From the NCBI GenBank assembly GCA_016283275.1, contig JAEEMP010000031.1:1-37317 (forward strand): 37,317 nt of DNA, written 5' to 3'. The notes under the pieces are model-generated. The model worked only from the letters and a program-made list of their open reading frames with translations. It was not told where the DNA came from and ran no database searches. Source of the stretch: Lachnospiraceae bacterium. GTDB lineage: Bacteria; Bacillota; Clostridia; Lachnospirales; Lachnospiraceae. Each line of letters starts with the position of its first letter. Position 1 is the stretch's first letter. Shown here one piece after another: positions 8,937-16,630 of the stretch. A program made the position numbers and the translations under genes.

Positions 8937-10097
8937 TTAACTCTCCTTGTAGATCCTTTGAATGGAAGAATCCAGATTTGTCATAAGTTCATACATCGTG
9001 GTCATTACGTGTCTTGTGATAGAACGGATCGGGATCTCGCTTCCGAGTACCGTAACCTTATCATATTTTTGAACCTTATCATCAACAAGCACTTCGCTCA
9101 TACCCATGCCTATCTCGCCGATGATCGGATATTTCTTTCCGTTTATCGAAACCATGCTTCCTACGCGTTTTCTGTTGATACCGTCCGCATATCCCGTATC
9201 TATCGTGGCCACATATTCTTCGCTTTCGGCAAGGTGGCGCATACCGTATCCGACATACTCACCCTTTTGGACTTTCTTGACCTGGATCACTTCGGTGTAA
9301 AGGGTAAGCGCTGTTTTTATTGCAAGTTCCGGATATGGCTTAACGGGTTTTACATGATTTTTCATGTTTATCAGATCCGCTTTGGCTTTTCGAAGCCTGC
9401 CCCTAAGATCGTTTGAATATTTGTTCATAAGGTTAAAACCGTAGAGCACGACTCCGAATCGAACTCCCGTGGTAAAAGAAACCTTATCGTGCGCCATTAT
9501 CGTCTGGCTCTTATCGATATGTACCATCGGAATGTCTTCAAGCGGTATATTCGCCGTAAGTTCTTTAAACCGTTCAAGATTTCTTTCGTACTCGTTATCC
9601 GCTATGCCGGTAGTATGAAAATGCGAAAAGATTCCCTCTACCGTGAGTTTCGGATCTTCTGCGGCTTTTGCATATACTTCCTCAAGCTCGGACTTGATCT
9701 TAAATCCCAGACGGTTCATGCCGCAGTCGACCTTGATGTGAAGTTTAAGTTCTTCGCCCGAAGAAACTATATCTTCAAAGGTCTCACTGTCATTTACACA
9801 AACGGAAATATTCTTTGAAGCACACACCCCGTAATGCTCTTTGTGCACAGGTTCAAGCATTATCACCGGACAGTCGCTGTCATACTCTCTTACCTTGAGC
9901 GCCTCGTTAAGATTGGAAACGGCAAAAGCATTGATACCTCCTCGCTTAAGTGCAGGAATGATACCGTATCCGTGTCCGTATGCATTGCCTTTAACAACGG
10001 CAATGTAATACTTATGCGGATATGCTCTTGTGAGTACTTTGGCATTTTGTTCAAGTATTGAATTGTCGATCTCGATATAAGTATTCCTATAATTCAT
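8937..10097 (-). CDS. Alanine racemase family PLP enzyme (substrate uncertain)
   Basis: A 386-aa protein of the Alr fold: TIM barrel with the PLP lysine in VVKGNAYGHG, KVDCGMNRLGF with the arginine that contacts PLP/substrate, HIDKSQ, GVRFGVVLYG, and a C-terminal beta domain with YVGYGMRH, which holds the likely catalytic tyrosine. The usual C-terminal active-site block GRVCMDQ of alanine racemases is replaced by GEIGMGMSE, so amino-acid preference may differ. I chose the ATG at 10095-10097 because GAGGGTGG lies just before it; an upstream ATG at 10107-10109 would add four residues but has no ribosome-binding site. This is the first gene of the six-gene cluster, 66 nt past the previous operon's terminator. 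It could make D-Ala, D-Ser, D-Asp or another D-amino acid for the following ligase. Confidence 0.85.
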   Translation of the reverse strand: MNYRNTYIEIDNSILEQNAKVLTRAYPHKYYIAVVKGNAYGHGYGIIPALKRGGINAFAVSNLNEALKVREYDSDCPVIMLEPVHKEHYGVCASKNISVCVNDSETFEDIVSSGEELKLHIKVDCGMNRLGFKIKSELEEVYAKAAEDPKLTVEGIFSHFHTTGIADNEYERNLERFKELTANIPLEDIPMVHIDKSQTIMAHDKVSFTTGVRFGVVLYGFNLMNKYSNDLRGRLRKAKADLINMKNHVKPVKPYPELAIKTALTLYTEVIQVKKVQKGEYVGYGMRHLAESEEYVATIDTGYADGINRKRVGSMVSINGKKYPIIGEIGMGMSEVLVDDKVQKYDKVTVLGSEIPIRSITRHVMTTMYELMTNLDSSIQRIYKES

Positions 10098-10162
10098 AAC
10101 CACCCTCATGATAGCAAAACAGCAATGAAATAAAAAGTGCCTAAAACTGGTAAAACAATAGC

Positions 10163-10191
10163 AAAAAGTGCGGTAGCTTTCGCTGCCGCAC
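10163..10191 (-). terminator. Rho-independent terminator after the ctpA gene
   Basis: On the minus strand a hairpin with GTGCGG/CCGCAC arms, an AGC/GCT extension and a short GAAA-type loop is followed by five T. It lies just downstream of the S41 protease stop codon and separates the division operon from the racemase-led cluster. Confidence 0.85.
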
Positions 10192-10197
10192 CTTTGA

Positions 10198-11463
10198 TCA
10201 ATCTATCTTATCCAATAAAAACGATTTTGCAGCTTCAAGCTGATTATCTATTTTATCATCTCCGTAATAAAGATCCGAATCAAACTCAATCTCTATATCC
10301 GGCGAGATACCCGTACCGTGTATGCACTCTCCGTTGGGAGTGAAATAACTGCTGGTCGTTATCTTGATACCGGTTCCGTCGCCCAAAGAAATGATATTCT
10401 GAACAATACCCTTTCCGAAAGTTGTGGTTCCGATTATCGTACCCACACCGTAATCTCTTATCGCACCTGTCATAAGTTCGGATGCACTTGCGCTGTATTC
10501 GTTTACCAAAACAGCTAACGGGATCTTGATCGGGCTCTTGCCTTTTCCCTTATAATCTTCACGTTTCCCGTACTTATCGACCGTATATGTTATGGTACCG
10601 GCGGGAAGGATATCTTCACATATCGATACGACGGTGTCGAGATTTCCGCCGGGATTGCTTCGTAAATCGATTATCAAAGCTTCCATTCCGTCTGAGTTGA
10701 GCGAATTATAAGCTTCCTCGAACTGCTCAAGCGTTACATCGTCAAACTCGGTTATCTGAAGATATCCGATCTTATTCTCGAGCATCTCATAATTGACGGT
10801 GGGAGTCTTGATCTCATCTCTTATTACCGTGATATCCAGGTAATCGCTTTCGCCTTCCCTGATTATCGTAAGCACTACCGGAGTATCTTTCGGCCCTTTG
10901 ATAAGTCCCGTAACTTCGGTAAGTGTAAGACCGCTTGTACCCGTACCGTCGACTTCATAGATATAGTCGCCGTCTCTTAAGCCCGCTATCTGTGCAGGCG
11001 AATTTTCAAATACGCCGGAAAGCATCGGAAGTCCTCTGTCTTCATCCAAAATGACATATGAACCGATCCCGTAATAAATGCCTTCGGATTCTTCAAAAAG
11101 TGCCTCGTATTCTTCCTTTGTGTAATAGACCGAATACTGATCGTCAAGCGAATCCATTATAGCGGCATATACGTTTTCACGCATCTTATCCATATCAACG
11201 TTATCTTCAAAATAAAAGTACTTATCGATAACGCTGTATATGCTATCGGCTTTTTCCACCACATCGGAATTCAATACTTTTCCCGATGAGGCCTGCGTCC
11301 CTGTGCCGCCCTGATTCGTACCCGGGTTCAGTTCTTTAAAGTACGAAGCCTGCGAGAAAAGAAGGATACAAGCCACGACCGTAAGCACGACACCCGCAAC
11401 TGCGGCGCCCGTTAAAATGCCTCCCCAGAAAGACTTGCTCTTCTCACGTTTAAGTGCGTCCAT
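10198..11463 (-). CDS. S41 family C-terminal processing peptidase (CtpA/CtpB type) with PDZ domain
   Basis: A 421-aa membrane-anchored protease. A basic N-terminus and one transmembrane segment (about 17-38) lead to a PDZ domain (about 130-205; SPAQIAGLRDGDYIYEVDG) and the S41 catalytic domain. The serine lies in EYSASASELMTGAIRDYG and the lysine in TFGKGIVQ, the Ser/Lys dyad of C-terminal processing peptidases. Such enzymes cut exposed C-termini of envelope proteins. It sits 22 nt after an EnvC-like M23 gene and the ftsEX pair, a common Firmicute order, which suggests processing of envelope or cell-wall hydrolysis components. A GGAG ribosome-binding site precedes the ATG. Confidence 0.93.
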   Translation of the reverse strand: MDALKREKSKSFWGGILTGAAVAGVVLTVVACILLFSQASYFKELNPGTNQGGTGTQASSGKVLNSDVVEKADSIYSVIDKYFYFEDNVDMDKMRENVYAAIMDSLDDQYSVYYTKEEYEALFEESEGIYYGIGSYVILDEDRGLPMLSGVFENSPAQIAGLRDGDYIYEVDGTGTSGLTLTEVTGLIKGPKDTPVVLTIIREGESDYLDITVIRDEIKTPTVNYEMLENKIGYLQITEFDDVTLEQFEEAYNSLNSDGMEALIIDLRSNPGGNLDTVVSICEDILPAGTITYTVDKYGKREDYKGKGKSPIKIPLAVLVNEYSASASELMTGAIRDYGVGTIIGTTTFGKGIVQNIISLGDGTGIKITTSSYFTPNGECIHGTGISPDIEIEFDSDLYYGDDKIDNQLEAAKSFLLDKID

Positions 11464-11485
11464 TTATATCATCTCCAAATCCTTG

Positions 11486-12706
11486 TTAATTGAAATAATT
11501 CCACGGGCTTACATATTGTCCGTTAAGTCTTACTCCGAAATGCAGGTGGTTACCGGTAGAACTTCCGGTCGTTCCTACTGCGGCTATGGTCTCTCCTTTA
11601 ACAACTATATCGCCGGAATTGGCATACAGTTTGCTTGCATGCATATAAATTGTGTAAAGACCGTCACCATGATCGATCATTATATAATTACCCATCGACC
11701 AGTTATAAGCCGATGCCACCACTACACCGTCATATGCTGCCAATATTGCGGTTCCTGCAGGTGCTCCCATATCAAGACCGCTGTGGAATTCACTTCTTCC
11801 GCTGAACGGATTGGTCCTCCATCCAAACTCTTCCGTGATCCTTATGTATCCAGGACACGGCCATGCAAACATTCCGCCGTCATAAGTTATACGATTCTGC
11901 TGAGCCGCAAGCTGCTTCTTCTCTTCCAGGATCTGGGCTTCCAACGCCTCGATAACAGCTATTTCCGCTGCAAGTTCGGCTTCACTGTTTGCTATCTCCG
12001 CACTCTGCTGCGCTATGCGTGTATTATAATTTGAAAGCTCGGCTTCTTTTTCCATAAGCATCTCGTTAAGATTTGCTTCTTCGGCCTCGGCTACTTTCTT
12101 GGCTTCATCAAGTGTTTCTTTCTGAGCCTCAAGATCATCCTTGCAAAGCTGCGTCCACTCACGGGTAGCCTGGTATTCATCAAGCATCTTACGGTCATAA
12201 GCTTCAAGCTTATCTATGTATCCGGCTTTCGTAAGAAAATCACCGAAAGTCTGTGCGTTTAACATTATCTCAAGATAGAAGGAATCACCTTTTTCATACA
12301 TGAACCTTATTCGGTCCTTCATTGCCTGATACTGTGTCTCTTCCGTTTCGATAGCTTCGTTCAGCTCTTCCGTGGCAACTTCGATCTCCGCCTCTTTTGT
12401 GGTGATCAGGCCGTTCAATTCATCTATATGATTCTGGATTTCCGCAAGATCTCCGTCAAGCTTCTCTATATACTGAGAAATATCGTTTTTATATGCTTCC
12501 AGTTCTTTCTTTTTTTCTTTGGCATTCGTTATGCTCGCCTGAAGTGCTTCCTTTTGTTTTTTTGATTCGCTGACCTTGCCTTCCTTTTCCTTAATGCTGT
12601 CATTGGTCAACGACGAATAGGGAACCGCGTAAGCTCCCTGGGATACAAATGCCGACATAAAGCACATAACCAATATTAAACTGAGTGCTTTTTTAAATCT
12701 GTGCAT
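11486..12706 (-). CDS. EnvC-like murein hydrolase/activator with coiled coil and M23 (LytM) domain
   Basis: A 406-aa secreted protein. It has a signal peptide (basic MHRFKK, hydrophobic core, cleavage near AYA at about 25-27), a long charged coiled coil (about 35-260, rich in Glu/Lys/Ala heptads) and a C-terminal M23 domain (about 275-402). Metal and catalytic residues look intact: EFHSGLDMG and GNHLHFGV, so it may be an active endopeptidase rather than only an activator. It follows ftsX by 10 nt; in this arrangement the FtsEX transporter normally controls the coiled-coil M23 partner at the division or elongation site. AAAGGAG precedes the ATG. Confidence 0.92.
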   Translation of the reverse strand: MHRFKKALSLILVMCFMSAFVSQGAYAVPYSSLTNDSIKEKEGKVSESKKQKEALQASITNAKEKKKELEAYKNDISQYIEKLDGDLAEIQNHIDELNGLITTKEAEIEVATEELNEAIETEETQYQAMKDRIRFMYEKGDSFYLEIMLNAQTFGDFLTKAGYIDKLEAYDRKMLDEYQATREWTQLCKDDLEAQKETLDEAKKVAEAEEANLNEMLMEKEAELSNYNTRIAQQSAEIANSEAELAAEIAVIEALEAQILEEKKQLAAQQNRITYDGGMFAWPCPGYIRITEEFGWRTNPFSGRSEFHSGLDMGAPAGTAILAAYDGVVVASAYNWSMGNYIMIDHGDGLYTIYMHASKLYANSGDIVVKGETIAAVGTTGSSTGNHLHFGVRLNGQYVSPWNYFN

Positions 12707-12716
12707 TATCTCTCCT

Positions 12717-13613
12717 TTATACGTGAAGATGCCTTCTTACTGTAGAGAAACTACCAAAGAAACCGATACCCACACCTATGGCCAGCGACACCGGCACAAG
12801 CGTCTTAAACACTTCTTCCACAGTCAAAAAGTTCAACAAAGAAGACAGGACCGCAAACTGACCGGTTACAAAACCTATAGCCTTATTATACAAAAAGTAA
12901 ATTATCCCAAGCGGTATAGCCGAACCGATAAGTCCTATCAATATACCTTCGATAACGAACGGAGCTCTCGTAAAAAAGTCTGTGGCTCCGATATATTTCA
13001 TGATCGATATTTCTTCTTTTCTGACGGATATACCTATTGTTACGGTATTGCTTATGAGGAATACCGATACGGCAAAAAGTATGATTATGATACCTGCCGA
13101 TACATAACCGATAAGTTTATTTACTCCGTCAAGAGTCATTGCAGTAAGCTCGCTCTTCTTTACTTCCCTTACTCCGTCAACGGATTCAAGGAATGATACA
13201 AGAGACCCCTGCATTGAAACATCATTTAAATATATCTCGTAATTAGCTGAGTCTGCCAAAGGATTTTCAAGGAAACCTTCGCTGTATTCACCGAGATAAT
13301 CTTCTTTAAAACTTTCCCATGCTTCATCGGCGGATACGAAATTGATCTTGGCCACTTCGCTTCTTCTTTTGATCATCTCACCGATATCTTCGATCCTTGA
13401 CTCTTCGATCCCTTCATCAAAGAACACGACAACGCATACCCCTTCTTCGGCGGTCTTAACGATATTCTGGAAATTGACAAGAATCGAATAGAATATTCCG
13501 AAGAGGAAAAGACACGCTGAAATCGTGGCGATCGAGGCCAAAGAAAACAACTTGTTTCTGAATATATTTTTAATACCCTGCCAGAAGGTATAGAACAATG
13601 TACTAATCTTCAT
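12717..13613 (-). CDS. ftsX: Cell division protein FtsX
   Basis: A 298-aa permease-like protein that pairs with FtsE to transmit an ATP-driven signal to extracellular peptidoglycan hydrolases. It has TM1 near residues 20-45, an extracytoplasmic domain (about 50-160) and three C-terminal TM helices with the FtsX/MacB-fold segment NTVTIGISVRKEEISIMKYIG. I place the start at ATG 13611-13613 (MKISTLFYTFWQG), matching the usual FtsX N-terminus; an upstream ATG at 13637 would add eight residues. The start overlaps the end of ftsE by 11 nt, implying coupled translation. Confidence 0.92.
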   Translation of the reverse strand: MKISTLFYTFWQGIKNIFRNKLFSLASIATISACLFLFGIFYSILVNFQNIVKTAEEGVCVVVFFDEGIEESRIEDIGEMIKRRSEVAKINFVSADEAWESFKEDYLGEYSEGFLENPLADSANYEIYLNDVSMQGSLVSFLESVDGVREVKKSELTAMTLDGVNKLIGYVSAGIIIILFAVSVFLISNTVTIGISVRKEEISIMKYIGATDFFTRAPFVIEGILIGLIGSAIPLGIIYFLYNKAIGFVTGQFAVLSSLLNFLTVEEVFKTLVPVSLAIGVGIGFFGSFSTVRRHLHV

Positions 13614-14331
13614 CGATATATACCCCGTTTTCCTCATCGCTGATTACCACACCCTTATTGAGAGTGATAACACGCTTACACATTGCATTGACAATTGTCT
13701 GATCGTGGGTAACCATGATGACCGTGGTCCCCGCATTGTTGATCTCTTCAAAAAGATGCATGATCTCAAGGGATGTCTTGGGATCTAAGTTTCCCGTAGG
13801 CTCATCCGCAAGAAGGATGGCCGGTTTGTTGACCAATGCTCTGGCGATCGCAACTCTCTGCTGTTCGCCACCCGAAAGATTATTGGGCCTTACCCGATAC
13901 TTGCCCGCAAGCCCAACCGTTGCAAGAACTCTCGGCACATTTCTCCTGATCTCGCGTCCCGGAACCTGAATGATGCGCTGGGCAAATGCGACATTTTCAT
14001 ACACGTTTCTGTCTTTTAAAAGTCTGAAATCCTGAAAAACAACACCGATATTTCGACGATATTTCGGTATTTTCCTGTGCGGGAGCTTTTTAAGATCATA
14101 ATTCAAAACATAAATATTGCCCTGGGTAGGAGTCAGTTCTCTTAAGAGAAGCTTTGTAAGGGTCGATTTACCCGAACCGGATTCACCCACCACAAATACA
14201 AATTCTCCTTTCTTGATCCTGATGCTCACATCCTCCAGAGCATGTGAATTATTTTCCCTGTATATCTTTCCTACATTTTCAAGGACGATCACTTCGTCGT
14301 CTTCCATGTATTTTTTCTTACGCCTGGGCAT
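13603..14331 (-). CDS. ftsE: Cell division ATP-binding protein FtsE
   Basis: A 242-aa ABC ATPase: Walker A GESGSGKST (about 49-57), Q-loop VFQDFRLL, signature LSGGEQQR, Walker B ILLADEPTG and H-loop VTHD. The strong match to FtsE plus the overlap with ftsX make the assignment secure. It powers FtsX, thereby gating the downstream M23 hydrolase. A short basic leader (PRRKKKY) precedes the ABC domain; the ATG at 14331 has AAGG 8 nt upstream, whereas the internal ATG at 14307 has no site. It follows the CdaR-like regulator by 44 nt, so the two are probably in one transcript. Confidence 0.95.
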   Translation of the reverse strand: MPRRKKKYMEDDEVIVLENVGKIYRENNSHALEDVSIRIKKGEFVFVVGESGSGKSTLTKLLLRELTPTQGNIYVLNYDLKKLPHRKIPKYRRNIGVVFQDFRLLKDRNVYENVAFAQRIIQVPGREIRRNVPRVLATVGLAGKYRVRPNNLSGGEQQRVAIARALVNKPAILLADEPTGNLDPKTSLEIMHLFEEINNAGTTVIMVTHDQTIVNAMCKRVITLNKGVVISDEENGVYIDED

Positions 14332-14375
14332 ACAACTAACCTTTCCCGAATCGATAAAATCTCACATTAACCGTA

Positions 14376-15461
14376 TCAATCCGTTCTTTCCATATATTTC
14401 ATGTACTTTACAACCATAAGCGCGATCTTGAATGTGATCGCATCTTCGAAGACACGAAGATCAAGACCCGTTGATTTCTGAAGCTTATCAAGTCTGTATA
14501 CGAGCGTATTCCTGTGAATGTACAGTTGTCTCGAAGTCTCCGAAACATTCAGACTGTTTTCGAAAAACTTCATTATCGTATCAAGTGTCTCTTCGTCAAA
14601 ATCATCGGGACTCTTGCCGCCGAAAATCTCCTTTATGAACATTTTGCAAAGGGGAAGCGGAAGCTGGTAAATAAGACGACCTATTCCAAGTTCCGAATAA
14701 GCTACGATATCTCTGTCGGTAAAAAAGATCTTGCCGACATCCATTGCCATTTTTGCTTCTTTGTATGAACGGCTGACTTCTTTGATCTCTCCCACAACAG
14801 TGCCGTATGCTATATGCACATTCGCTATACCTTCTTTATCAAGCGCGGTAATGATCGCACGGGCAGCTTTCTCAACTTCCTTGGCATAATCGGGATCTTC
14901 TGTTTCCTTGACTATGATCACATCGCTTTCGTCAACGGCTGTAATAAAATCGACCGAATTTGACCCAAAATGCGTTCTGACCGTCTCAAGCACGTTGAAA
15001 TCACGGTGATCGTCGGCTTCAACTATCATGACCACTCTCTTAACATCCGGAGCTATATGCAGCTTCTTGGCGCGGCTGTAAATATCAACCAAAAGAAGAT
15101 TATCAAGAAGAAGATTCTTGATAAAATTATCTTTATCGAAACGTTCCTTGTAGGCTACGATGAGGTTCTGGATCTGAAATGCTACCATCTTACCTATCAT
15201 ATATACGTCTTCACCCGTACCGCAAGCTATAAGAATGTATTCCGGAGCGGATTCATCATATATTTTAAAATATGAATAACCCTGGATCTCCTGAGAGTCG
15301 GCCGGCGACTGTGCAAATTCTCTTGCCTGTCTTGATACATCATTGAGTCCCGTCGTGGTAGATACGACTTCTTTACCGTCCGTATCGACAACACAAAGCT
15401 CAACTCTTGAAATAGCCTTTAATCCGTCAATTGTTCCCTGCAAAATCTGATTTGATATCAT
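14376..15461 (-). CDS. CdaR/PucR-type transcriptional regulator
   Basis: A 361-aa regulator. The N-terminus (about 1-130; ISNQILQGTIDGLKAISRVE) resembles the sugar diacid recognition domain of CdaR, the middle is a GGDEF-like/PucR linker region, and the C-terminus (about 295-355; SRQLYIHRNTLVYRLDKLQ) is the PucR-type helix-turn-helix. Members respond to small metabolites. The effector here is unknown. It precedes ftsE by 44 nt with no terminator, an unusual position that may link nutrient sensing to the division operon. An AGGAG site lies close to the ATG. Confidence 0.85.
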   Translation of the reverse strand: MISNQILQGTIDGLKAISRVELCVVDTDGKEVVSTTTGLNDVSRQAREFAQSPADSQEIQGYSYFKIYDESAPEYILIACGTGEDVYMIGKMVAFQIQNLIVAYKERFDKDNFIKNLLLDNLLLVDIYSRAKKLHIAPDVKRVVMIVEADDHRDFNVLETVRTHFGSNSVDFITAVDESDVIIVKETEDPDYAKEVEKAARAIITALDKEGIANVHIAYGTVVGEIKEVSRSYKEAKMAMDVGKIFFTDRDIVAYSELGIGRLIYQLPLPLCKMFIKEIFGGKSPDDFDEETLDTIMKFFENSLNVSETSRQLYIHRNTLVYRLDKLQKSTGLDLRVFEDAITFKIALMVVKYMKYMERTD

Positions 15462-15510
15462 GCTGCTCCTGCCTTTTCATTGGACATTTTCACAATGAAT
15501 ATTTGCCGAA

Positions 15511-15539
15511 AATGTAGGTTGTTTTTCCAATACAGACAA
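15511..15539 (-). promoter_or_regulatory. Possible sigma-A promoter of the CdaR/ftsEX operon
   Basis: On the minus strand TTGTCT, a 17-nt spacer and TACATT (4/6 matches each to the consensus) lie about 50 nt before the regulator's ATG, within an AT-rich intergenic region. A weaker alternative farther upstream, TTGCAT-17-CTATAG, is possible. Confidence 0.35.
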
Positions 15540-15653
15540 TATTTTATTACATTTTACTTAAAAAGGCTATAGTTTTATCGAACTTTTTTATGCAATATTT
15601 TTTCTTTCTTTATTTTTTTGTGCAAGTTTCACATTAAAAAGTTGAACAAAAAT

Positions 15654-15685
15654 CAAAAAAGAAGCCACAAAAGTGACTTCTTTTT
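15654..15685 (-). terminator. Terminator after cvfB
   Basis: A 9-bp stem (AGAAGTCAC/GTGGCTTCT, one G-T pair) with a TTTT loop is followed by a T-run on the minus strand, 9-40 nt past the cvfB stop codon. The flanking A-run makes it potentially bidirectional. Confidence 0.8.
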
Positions 15686-15693
15686 ATAGGTGT

Positions 15694-16533
15694 CTATATT
15701 ATTCTGATCGTTCCGCTTTCCGTTATTTCTATCTTGCGGATTTTATAAAGGTGCCCGACAGCCTTCTTGAACTCATTCTTGCTCATTCCGGTTTCCCGTT
15801 TTATCACTTCCGGCGACGCCTTATCGGTAAACGGAAGCACGCCGTCATAGGATTTGATAAGATCAAGTATATCCTCTGCATCCTCTTCGATCTGAATATA
15901 TGATTTTTCTCTTACGCTTAAATTTATCTTTCCGTCTTCACGAACGGATATTACCCTGGCTTCAACCGTGTCGCCGGGCTTAACATCCTTATAGAGCTCT
16001 TTTTTCGGGATAAGTCCCTGATATATATCGTCTATCGCCACAAATGCACCGAAGTTGTCGCTTATCTCGTATACCGTTCCCGTCACACGATCATCTGTCT
16101 TAATACCTTCCGCAACCGGAAGATACGGATAGATCTTCATGGTAGCGGCAATCCTGCCCGACTTGTCTATATAAGGAGCAACCAGCACACTTTCGCCTGC
16201 CTTAACCCTGTATGTCTGCTCGGCAAAAGGAAGAAGCAGGTCCTTTTCAAGTCCCCAGTCCAGGAAAGCGCCTATCTTGCCAACTTCCTTGACCGTAAGC
16301 TTACCTGCTTTGTGAAGCGTAAGCTTTGGCTTTGCCGTCGTGGCGATGAGCCTGTCCTTTGAGTCCCTGTATATGAATACTTCTATCGAGTCACCGCGCT
16401 TAAAGCCGTTCGGAACCTGTTTCTTTGGCAAAAGAACATGCTCCGAAGCTTGCGCATTATCTTCCTTAAGATAAACTCCGAACTCAACTTCCTTCTCAAA
16501 AACAAGTGTCTGATATTCTGCCGTTTTGATCAT
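15694..16533 (-). CDS. cvfB: S1 domain RNA-binding protein CvfB
   Basis: A 279-aa protein of the CvfB/YitL family, RNA-binding regulators with three S1-like domains and a C-terminal winged helix. Diagnostic stretches are ASEHVLLPKKQVP, RLIATTAKPKLTL, KIGAFLDWGLEKDLLLPF and the third S1 copy with VRVREDGKINLSVREK-like sequence; the tail (about 245-279) fits the winged helix. I chose the ATG at 16531-16533 because GAGGT precedes it and homologues start here. A longer TTG-initiated frame to 16605 is unlikely because that TTG is the first part of the promoter -35 box. Monocistronic: strong promoter upstream and terminator downstream. Confidence 0.92.
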   Translation of the reverse strand: MIKTAEYQTLVFEKEVEFGVYLKEDNAQASEHVLLPKKQVPNGFKRGDSIEVFIYRDSKDRLIATTAKPKLTLHKAGKLTVKEVGKIGAFLDWGLEKDLLLPFAEQTYRVKAGESVLVAPYIDKSGRIAATMKIYPYLPVAEGIKTDDRVTGTVYEISDNFGAFVAIDDIYQGLIPKKELYKDVKPGDTVEARVISVREDGKINLSVREKSYIQIEEDAEDILDLIKSYDGVLPFTDKASPEVIKRETGMSKNEFKKAVGHLYKIRKIEITESGTIRII

Positions 16534-16576
16534 TTTTACCTCGTAATTCCGTCCTGTGGTTAAAAGAAACATTGTT

Positions 16577-16605
16577 ACTATATCTATGAAGATTAAGAAT
16601 GTCAA
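16577..16605 (-). promoter_or_regulatory. Sigma-A promoter of cvfB
   Basis: Minus-strand TTGACA (perfect), 17-nt spacer, TATAGT (5/6), ending 44 nt before the chosen ATG. It lies in the gap after the MmcQ-MGMT gene. Confidence 0.75.
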
Positions 16606-16630
16606 TCTTTATATTAAAAACCCGGTCGCA

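Noticed and set aside
8433-9416. 327-codon open frame on the plus strand
   Set aside because: It is antisense to the ATP-grasp and racemase genes, whose motifs are conserved, and its translation shows no domain.
11417-12034. 205-codon open frame on the plus strand
   Set aside because: Antisense to the M23 and S41 genes; no recognisable domain and no ribosome-binding site seen.
16534-16605. N-terminal extension of cvfB from a TTG
   Set aside because: The TTG is part of the -35 box TTGACA, and the ATG at 16533 has a good ribosome-binding site.
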